64,000 nt of DNA from Acinetobacter dispersus (lineage in GTDB: Bacteria > Pseudomonadota > Gammaproteobacteria > Pseudomonadales > Moraxellaceae): NCBI RefSeq assembly GCF_009884975.1, contig NZ_CP041970.1, positions 2,294,001 to 2,358,000 of the forward strand, written 5' to 3'. Shown one piece after another: positions 58,441-64,000 of this stretch. The notes under the pieces are model-generated. The model ran no database searches. It was given only the letters and a program-made list of their open reading frames with translations, and was not told the DNA's origin. The translations under genes were made by a program, and so were the position numbers. How positions within the stretch are numbered: position 1 is the stretch's first letter; every line of letters starts with the position of its first letter.

Positions 58441-58564
58441 TCATTTTGTTGTGAATATAAACAACTGAAATCATTTTGTTTATTTTAACAACATCTTACC
58501 CACCTGCTTATCAACATGGTTATCCACCCAGTTATAAACAAAGTTATCCACAAGCTTATGTGAA
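58441..58564 (+). repeat. Phased 12-bp DnaA-box array next to an AT-rich direct repeat
   Basis: DnaA-box-like 9-mers repeat at exact 12-bp steps in one orientation: TTACCCACC (58,496), TTATCAACA (58,508), TTATCCACC (58,520), TTATAAACA (58,532), TTATCCACA (58,544, perfect consensus) and a decayed TTATGTGAA (58,556). On the left is AT-rich DNA with the 10-bp sequence TCATTTTGTT repeated at 58,441 and 58,471. The layout resembles origin or DnaA-titration elements; no replication gene is near. Confidence 0.7.
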
Positions 58565-58580
58565 AAATAGGATGAAAACA

Positions 58581-59267
58581 CTAAACTTCTGTTGCACCAA
58601 CTTTTGCCAACTCTGCACGCATTTGGTCAATCACAGTTTTATAATCGGGTTGACCAAAAATCGCTGAACCTGCAACGAACATATCAGCACCTGCTTCGGC
58701 AATTTCACGGATATTTGCTGGACCGACGCCACCATCAACCTCTAAACGAATATCACGACCACTCGCATCAATAATTTTGCGTGCTTGACGAAGCTTTACC
58801 AAAGTCATCGGAATAAATTTCTGCCCACCAAAACCAGGGTTTACGCTCATCAATAAAATTTGATCCACTTTATCTAAAACGTAATCAAGATGATGTAATG
58901 GCGTTGCTGGATTGAAAACCAAACCTGCTTTCGCACCACCAGACTTGATTAACTGCAAAGAACGATCAATATGATCCGTTGCTTCGGGATGGAAAGTGAT
59001 AATGTCTGCACCTGCTTCCAAGAAATCACCGATCATACGATCAACTGGTGAAACCATAAGATGCACATCAATCGGTGCTTTGATACCATAATTTTTCAGT
59101 GCCTTACAGATACCAGCACCAAAGGTTAGGTTTGGCACATAGTGGTTATCCATCACATCAAAATGCACAACGTCTGCACCTGCAGCTAGAACTTTTTCTA
59201 CATCTTCACCTAAACGTGCAAAATCAGCAGATAAAATCGAAGGCGCAATTAAATAAGGCTTGGACAT
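58581..59267 (-). CDS. rpe: Ribulose-phosphate 3-epimerase
   Basis: Pentose-phosphate enzyme interconverting ribulose-5-P and xylulose-5-P; TIM barrel of 228 residues, the usual length. Active-site segments are [27 protein letters not shown] with metal-binding His and Asp, [19 protein letters not shown] and LEVDGGV. No operon partner is obvious; the DUF2218 gene diverges upstream. Confidence 0.97.
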   Translation of the reverse strand: MSKPYLIAPSILSADFARLGEDVEKVLAAGADVVHFDVMDNHYVPNLTFGAGICKALKNYGIKAPIDVHLMVSPVDRMIGDFLEAGADIITFHPEATDHIDRSLQLIKSGGAKAGLVFNPATPLHHLDYVLDKVDQILLMSVNPGFGGQKFIPMTLVKLRQARKIIDASGRDIRLEVDGGVGPANIREIAEAGADMFVAGSAIFGQPDYKTVIDQMRAELAKVGATEV

Positions 59268-59447
59268 GGACGACCTGGCAAACTCTGAGAAAATAATGCC
59301 TTGATTATAACAAACTTAGACGGCCTAAGTCTGTTACAAAGTCATTATTACGGCATTGCAAACTTGCAACACCACGTTGCATCTAGGCTATTTTTATCTC
59401 TTGCAGGCTTTGCTATGTTAATCGTTAGAACAAGAGGACGACTTTGA

Positions 59448-59726
59448 ATGACCAATAGCAGCACTAAAATCACCACAAATGAAGGAAAACGGATCAGTAA
59501 ACGTTTAGTGAATCACTGGAAGCATAAATTTGAAGTATCAGAAACTGAGCTGCATTCAAAAATTTTCATGCCGACAGCAACCGTGACGCTTACGCCACAT
59601 GAACAGCACTTAGATGTGCTGATTGAAAATCAGCAAGAAGATGTTGTTCGTCTAGAACAGGTAGTTATTGATCATTTAAATCGCATGGCACAACAAGAGT
59701 TTATTGTTGAATGGCAGCATCATTAA
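59448..59726 (+). CDS. DUF2218 family protein
   Basis: Small cytosolic protein of 92 residues resembling DUF2218 (KITTNEGKRISKRLVNHWKHKFEV and an HLDVLIENQQEDVVRLEQVVIDHLNRM stretch). DUF2218 genes are often near iron-uptake functions, but nothing here shows that, so no role is proposed. The ATG follows AAGAGGACGACTTTGA. A perfect palindromic terminator follows immediately. Confidence 0.8.
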   Translation: MTNSSTKITTNEGKRISKRLVNHWKHKFEVSETELHSKIFMPTATVTLTPHEQHLDVLIENQQEDVVRLEQVVIDHLNRMAQQEFIVEWQHH

Positions 59727-59756
59727 AAAAAGAAGCTCATATGAGCTTCTTTTTTT
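59725..59756. terminator. Bidirectional terminator between DUF2218 and S-formylglutathione hydrolase genes
   Basis: Perfect palindrome with GAAGCTCATATGAGCTTC flanked by A and T runs. It includes the stop codons of both convergent genes or touches them. Confidence 0.88.
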
Positions 59757-60609
59757 AACCTGCAACTTTTTCCAGTTGTATGGCATGGAACTGTAAGTGG
59801 TCATCAATAAAACTTTGAATAAAGTAATAACCGTGGTCATATCCCTTATGTAAGCGCAAAGTCAGATGTTGCCCGACATCCAAGCAGGCCTGTTTAAACT
59901 TTTCAGGGTTTAATTGATCATAAAACTGATCATCTATACCTTGATCAATCAAAATTTCATCGAAAATTCGGCCGTTTTGTTGAACCAATGCCGTCGCATC
60001 ATGCGCTAACCATTGTTGTTGATCTGCTCCTAGATATTGGCTAAATGCCTTTTCACCCCAAGGGCAAATACTTGGTGCACAAATCGGCGCAAAAGCAGAA
60101 ACTGATTTAAATTGGTCAGGATATTTGAATGCTAAGGTCAAAGCACCATGCCCACCCATCGAATGTCCAAAGATACCAATTTGACTTTCGATGATTGGAA
60201 ACGCTTGTAATACATGGGCATACAGTTCATCTACCAAATAAGATTCCATTTGGTAATGCTCTGCCCAAGGCTGTTGCGTCGCATTGATATAAAAACCTGC
60301 TCCCTGTCCAATATCCCAATGATCCCCTTGTGCAACACCCTCACCGCGTGGAGAAGTATCAGGCGTAATCAAAATCAGACTTAATCGAGCAGCCATCCGT
60401 TGGGCATGTGCTTTGATGGCGAAGGTATCTTCAGTACAGGTTAAACCCGCAAGATAAAACAAGGCTGAACATGCTTTTCCTTCTAAGGCAGCAGGTGGCA
60501 AATATACCCCAACCTTGCTTGTCCCTTTCAGATGTTGAGATTCAAGCTGATAAATCCGTTGCTCGCCCTCAAAACAACGATTTTTTTGCAGTAGCTGCAT
60601 GTTCATCAT
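59755..60609 (-). CDS. fghA: S-formylglutathione hydrolase
   Basis: Esterase-D family serine hydrolase of 284 residues that releases formate and glutathione in formaldehyde detoxification. The nucleophile S150 lies in GHSMGGHGAL; FYLAGLTCTEDTF is the oxyanion/substrate Cys segment, and DHGYYFIQSFIDDH carries the catalytic His. Translation may begin at the third Met (60,600), for which AGGA is better spaced. The reading frame overlaps the end of the C13 peptidase gene, so the two are coupled. Its usual partner, glutathione-dependent formaldehyde dehydrogenase, is not in this window. Confidence 0.94.
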   Translation of the reverse strand: MMNMQLLQKNRCFEGEQRIYQLESQHLKGTSKVGVYLPPAALEGKACSALFYLAGLTCTEDTFAIKAHAQRMAARLSLILITPDTSPRGEGVAQGDHWDIGQGAGFYINATQQPWAEHYQMESYLVDELYAHVLQAFPIIESQIGIFGHSMGGHGALTLAFKYPDQFKSVSAFAPICAPSICPWGEKAFSQYLGADQQQWLAHDATALVQQNGRIFDEILIDQGIDDQFYDQLNPEKFKQACLDVGQHLTLRLHKGYDHGYYFIQSFIDDHLQFHAIQLEKVAG

Positions 60610-62014
60610 CCTGTGTTTTTGTAATATCTGTGGTTGCTATATTCTGTGATGGGAACAAATACGGCTCCAGCTGCGGTAGCATGAGTTCCATATTACGTCC
60701 CATTGACCATTGTGGTTCAGAAGGCTCTACACCTTGTGCCATCTCCCACTTAGTCACCGTTTGTTTGGCTTGCTCAAACGCTTTTTTCATTGAATATTGT
60801 TCACGCATTGCCAAATCAAAGAATGCTCGACCAAAATAAGTATAGTCTGCTTCATTATTACAGCCAAACGAGGTTTTATCCGCAGCAGAAGCCGTAATAA
60901 TTAAAGTATCTGGTGATTGTAATGCTGGAATAAAGCTACCTGAATAACAAGCTGAAATCACAATCACACGCCAACGAATTCCAGATTTATCTAGTGTTTC
61001 TCTTAACCATTTTGGATCAACTTGACCTAAATCCAAGGGCGCATTTTCAATTTCAAAATGATTGCGTTCGCCATGTGAAGTCATATACAGAAACAACACA
61101 TCACTATCACGATTCATTTGCTGACCAATACGGCGTAAAGCCAACTCCATACTGGTTTTAGATGCAATTGGTACCTCTAAACGCGTCGCAGGATTATTAA
61201 TCAGCATAATAGAACGACCAAATGTTCCAAAACGCGTATCAAACTGTTCTCTTATGCGCTCAATTTCAGATTTAAACACATCCACATAGCTATCACCCGC
61301 CACCCCCATAAAATACCAATGGCTTTTGGCGATATCACCATATTGAATTTGATCAAGTGCTTTATCCAGTAAATGACTTTGTGCATAGAAAGCATCTTCT
61401 GCAAAACTAGGCGGTGTTTCTTCGACTTTCCAAATCGGCTGATCTTTTACTGAAAGTTGCCAAACCACCATGGTCGCAATGGTTGCCACAAAAACCAAAG
61501 CTCGTTCCCACCACGGCCAGTTTAAGGCACGTGAAAAAACCCAAATGACAGCCAGACTTTGCCAAACAAACAACCCAACAAATAATGGCGGTAAGAAACC
61601 GTTATAAATACTATCAGGAATAAAGTTGAGATAACCGTTTGAGCCAAGATATTGAATGATGCATTGTAAAAGCAGAATATTGGTATCGAGTACTAACCAC
61701 AACAATGCAGGCACCAACATCAAACGCGGTTGGTTCATACGTTGTGAAAGGAAAATACCCACAATGAGGGCAATAAAGGGCCAAAGCGCGTAACCAATCA
61801 AACCTTGCGAGTTAAACTCTCCAACTTGACCTGCCACTAACCAGCTATACAAAGAGTTGGTACAGCCTCCGAGAATACCCCAGATAATCAGTTGGGTAAT
61901 CGAGGGATGAACGATCTGTAAGGAACGACGAGACCCGAGGAACAACCACATTCCAGCAATTTGGTTACTTTTAAAATCATGCCAGATATTGATGGAGGGT
62001 TTAAGGTCTATCAT
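60569..62014 (-). CDS. Membrane-bound C13 (legumain/caspase-like) family peptidase
   Basis: Protein of 481 residues. About five hydrophobic helices fill the first 190 residues, then a soluble domain with a C13 cysteine-peptidase core: H314 in MTSHGE and C356 in ISACYSGSF, placed after beta strands as in clan CD enzymes. The domain also has DSYVDVFKSEIERIREQFDTRFG, common in bacterial C13 proteins. Substrate and role are unknown. The last 41 bases overlap the fghA frame. The C-terminal tail is polar. Confidence 0.85.
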   Translation of the reverse strand: MIDLKPSINIWHDFKSNQIAGMWLFLGSRRSLQIVHPSITQLIIWGILGGCTNSLYSWLVAGQVGEFNSQGLIGYALWPFIALIVGIFLSQRMNQPRLMLVPALLWLVLDTNILLLQCIIQYLGSNGYLNFIPDSIYNGFLPPLFVGLFVWQSLAVIWVFSRALNWPWWERALVFVATIATMVVWQLSVKDQPIWKVEETPPSFAEDAFYAQSHLLDKALDQIQYGDIAKSHWYFMGVAGDSYVDVFKSEIERIREQFDTRFGTFGRSIMLINNPATRLEVPIASKTSMELALRRIGQQMNRDSDVLFLYMTSHGERNHFEIENAPLDLGQVDPKWLRETLDKSGIRWRVIVISACYSGSFIPALQSPDTLIITASAADKTSFGCNNEADYTYFGRAFFDLAMREQYSMKKAFEQAKQTVTKWEMAQGVEPSEPQWSMGRNMELMLPQLEPYLFPSQNIATTDITKTQDDEHAATAKKSLF

Positions 62015-62217
62015 AAAATTCTTCGGGAGTTTCTCTTTTCAAGCCTAAACTGAAAATATGCCATTCTAATAATTGAATGGACAGTACTTTTCCTAAAAAA
62101 CGCGATGCGCGACTGTAGTGTAAGCTCGACAAGAATTTTTTAGCAATCATGCTTTTGCACTATATCACAAATCTTTACTGAGCATTGACGCAAGCCAAAC
62201 AATCATCTCATTCTGAG

Positions 62218-63027
62218 TTAAATTTTACCTTTTGGAAAATATGCATCAAAACGACATGCATCACCAAGCCATTGATGATCAGGCGTTTGATCTGCCAGAT
62301 AAACAGCATGTCTTGGGCGTTTCACAATCACGCGCTTGGCAATCTGTTGAGCCAAATGCAGTAGCTGATCACCTAAATCCATCTCGCCATCTTCAGGCAA
62401 TAACATATGCAATAATTGCATCTGCTTTTTGACTTGTGCCTGTTTTTTTACTGCCTGTTGATTCTGATCACGCTGCGGGAACATTGGATCTAAATACACC
62501 ACATCCACTTGCTCGCCTTGCTGACCCAACTGCTGTAAATAAGCATTTGAATCTGCAAAAATCAGCTCAATTCGCTGCATAGATGTTTGCAGGAAAGGAT
62601 CTTGCTCAGCTTGAGCTTTACTATATTCCAGTAACACAAACAGAATTGGATGACGTTCAACCAAACGTATATCCGCGCCAAGATAGGCCATGAGTAAACT
62701 ATCATGACCTAAACCAGCAGTGGCATCAATCAAGCTTGGTTTCTCACCCAGTTGGCAGGCTCTAGCAATCATTTCAGATTTTAAACTGGCTCTTTTTAGA
62801 CGAGGAATTTCAGCACGCCAATCAGGTTGCATTTTCATGCCATTGGCAGCGAGACTGAGTCCATCCTCATCCAAAATCAATGCCATGTCAGGATTCAAAC
62901 GTAAAAAACGTGCATTAATCTTTTCTACAACTTGCCCATTGAGCTGTACATTCAGCTCAGCCAAACGTGTTTGCAATTGCAGAAATTGCTGCTCACATTC
63001 CGCTGGATACCAACATCGTATTTGCAT
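62218..63027 (-). CDS. rsmJ: 16S rRNA (guanine-1516-N2)-methyltransferase
   Basis: SAM-dependent rRNA methyltransferase of about 269 residues, matching RsmJ. The SAM motif is [19 protein letters not shown] and the catalytic segment [22 protein letters not shown] follows near the end. The start at 63,027 forms a TAATG overlap with the uppP stop, the usual coupling; a longer frame to 63,054 has no ribosome site. Confidence 0.92.
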   Translation of the reverse strand: MQIRCWYPAECEQQFLQLQTRLAELNVQLNGQVVEKINARFLRLNPDMALILDEDGLSLAANGMKMQPDWRAEIPRLKRASLKSEMIARACQLGEKPSLIDATAGLGHDSLLMAYLGADIRLVERHPILFVLLEYSKAQAEQDPFLQTSMQRIELIFADSNAYLQQLGQQGEQVDVVYLDPMFPQRDQNQQAVKKQAQVKKQMQLLHMLLPEDGEMDLGDQLLHLAQQIAKRVIVKRPRHAVYLADQTPDHQWLGDACRFDAYFPKGKI

Positions 63028-63848
63028 TACCAATGCACCCAACCTGTCCACCATGTTGCCAAAATAAATAAGCCAAACACAATGCGGTAGTATGCAAATG
63101 CGGTGAAGTCATGCTTAGAAACATAACGAATCAAAGCGCGAATCACCACCAAAGCTGAAACAAAGGCAACAATGATACCGACAGCTAACACTGTCATATC
63201 ATTACTGTGCAACTCATGACGCATCTTGTACATATCCAGTAAGCCTGCACCCATCAGCACTGGAATCCCTAAAAAGAAGGAAAACTCAGCTGCCGCTTTG
63301 CGCGATACGCCTAAGAATAATGAACCAATAATGGTCGAACCTGAACGAGAGGTTCCAGGAATTAAAGCCAGACATTGGATCAAACCGATTAAGGTTGCTT
63401 GTTTAAAGCTGAGATCATCCACTTCTTGAGTGACAATCTGATGTGGGCGACGCTCTGCCCATAAAATAATAAAGCCACCGACAATCAAGGCGATCGCAAC
63501 AGTAATCGCATTAAATAAATAAGCTTTGACCACATCACCGAAGGTCAAACCAATAATCACAATTGGAATTGAGGCAATAATCAGGTTCAGGCTTAAACGG
63601 CGGCCTTGCTCTTGTCCCGTGAGTGCGCCAATCAATGCCCCCCACAATTTACCCCAATATTCATAAATGACTGCGGCAATCGCACCAATCTGAACAGCCA
63701 CGGCAAACATATCTCTTTTTTCAACAGTCCAAAAATCCAGCAATTGGCCTGTTAAAATCAAATGTCCTGTACTTGAAATCGGTAGAAACTCAGTAATCCC
63801 TTCTACCAAGCCCATGATCGCTGCTTTAAATAGCAATAAAAGATCCAT
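63027..63848 (-). CDS. uppP: Undecaprenyl-diphosphatase UppP (BacA)
   Basis: Integral membrane phosphatase of 273 residues that recycles undecaprenyl pyrophosphate for peptidoglycan and other envelope polymers. The conserved catalytic segments [18 protein letters not shown] and [10 protein letters not shown] are intact, with eight or so hydrophobic helices. It starts about ten bases after the tsaB stop and runs into rsmJ, suggesting a tsaB-uppP-rsmJ transcript. Confidence 0.96.
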   Translation of the reverse strand: MDLLLLFKAAIMGLVEGITEFLPISSTGHLILTGQLLDFWTVEKRDMFAVAVQIGAIAAVIYEYWGKLWGALIGALTGQEQGRRLSLNLIIASIPIVIIGLTFGDVVKAYLFNAITVAIALIVGGFIILWAERRPHQIVTQEVDDLSFKQATLIGLIQCLALIPGTSRSGSTIIGSLFLGVSRKAAAEFSFFLGIPVLMGAGLLDMYKMRHELHSNDMTVLAVGIIVAFVSALVVIRALIRYVSKHDFTAFAYYRIVFGLFILATWWTGWVHW

Positions 63849-63856
63849 AATTAACC

Positions 63857-64000
63857 TTAATTCGCCTTACCTTGTTCTGGAATTTTTTTCCAAGCATCAT
63901 CACGCAAGTACACTGGCAATGCATGTTCAGCATCTACCCATTTTTGTTGTGCAGCGTAAACGCGTGCAATCGCTGCAATATCCTGTGCTGTTGCCTTGAT
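63857..64000 (-). CDS. tsaB: tRNA threonylcarbamoyladenosine biosynthesis protein TsaB (partial, 5' end outside window)
   Basis: Only the last 47 codons are present, read on the minus strand to a TAA at 63,857-63,859. The tail IAAIARVYAAQQKW followed by HALPVYLRDDAWKK matches the C-terminus of TsaB, where A(L/V)PVYLR is highly conserved. The TsaB partner TsaD makes the t6A base of ANN-decoding tRNAs. The identity is based on this short stretch only. Confidence 0.78.
   Translation of the reverse strand: MKATAQDIAAIARVYAAQQKWVDAEHALPVYLRDDAWKKIPEQGKAN

Noticed and set aside
58476..58667. Plus-strand ORF with a four-residue tandem repeat (YPPA, YQHG, YPPS and so on)
   Set aside because: The repeat in the translation is produced by the 12-bp DnaA-box array; the frame starts with TTG, has no ribosome site and runs into the end of rpe on the other strand.
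1..64000. CRISPR arrays, insertion sequences, prophage genes
   Set aside because: No regularly spaced repeats of CRISPR length, no transposase and no phage gene were seen on either strand.

Overview
The window looks like Acinetobacter chromosome. The evidence is a BfmR/BfmS two-component pair, a fused nuoCD gene inside a complete nuo operon, a betT-betT-betI-betB-betA choline-to-betaine locus, a MesX/MesD methionine synthase pair of the type known from Acinetobacter, and AT-leaning codon use. The species cannot be fixed by eye. Most of the window is housekeeping DNA. The clearest accessory piece is a type I restriction-modification operon of lower GC at about 21.8-28.2 kb.

Layout. 1-10 kb, minus strand: nuoA-B-CD-E-F-G-H-I-J-K (NADH dehydrogenase I; nuoK runs off the left edge). 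10.4-14.1 kb, plus strand: a MASE1-GGDEF diguanylate cyclase, two uncharacterised genes and a glutathione S-transferase. 14.2-16.7 kb, minus: bfmS and bfmR. 17.2-21.7 kb, plus: nrdA, a 43-residue membrane peptide and nrdB, preceded by paired NrdR boxes and DnaA boxes. 21.8-28.2 kb, minus: hsdR-hsdM-hsdS, in which HsdS carries an extra C-terminal domain. 28.4-33.1 kb, minus: a TetR regulator, a candidate structured RNA of about 384 nt, a flavin reductase, mesD, mesX with a MetR-type operator, and a GNAT acetyltransferase. 33.5-36.9 kb, plus: mqo, an MFS transporter and a small membrane protein. 37-45.8 kb: two BCCT transporters facing betI-betB-betA across a 40-bp perfect palindrome, then a TorF-type porin. 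45.8-49 kb, minus: a zinc-type alcohol dehydrogenase and a GMC oxidoreductase. 49.4-49.9 kb, minus: a four-tRNA operon (Pro, Arg, His, Pro in transcription order). 50-64 kb: nadA, argJ, ogt, a guanidinium exporter under a guanidine-II riboswitch, two unknown genes, a copper operon (unknown metal-binding protein, copA, copB), rpe with a phased DnaA-box array behind it, a DUF2218 gene, S-formylglutathione hydrolase, a membrane C13 peptidase, rsmJ, uppP and the end of tsaB.

How the genes work together. The nuo genes and mqo feed electrons to quinone. The bet block imports choline and oxidises it to glycine betaine. MesX, MesD and the flavin reductase look like one oxygen-dependent, folate-independent methionine synthase unit. 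The cop genes form a periplasmic and outer-membrane copper defence. The most promising unexplained elements are the structured RNA at 29,074-29,457, the HsdS C-terminal fusion, the 12-bp-phased DnaA-box array behind rpe, and the inverted repeat upstream of mesX. All calls come from reading the sequence; no database search was run.
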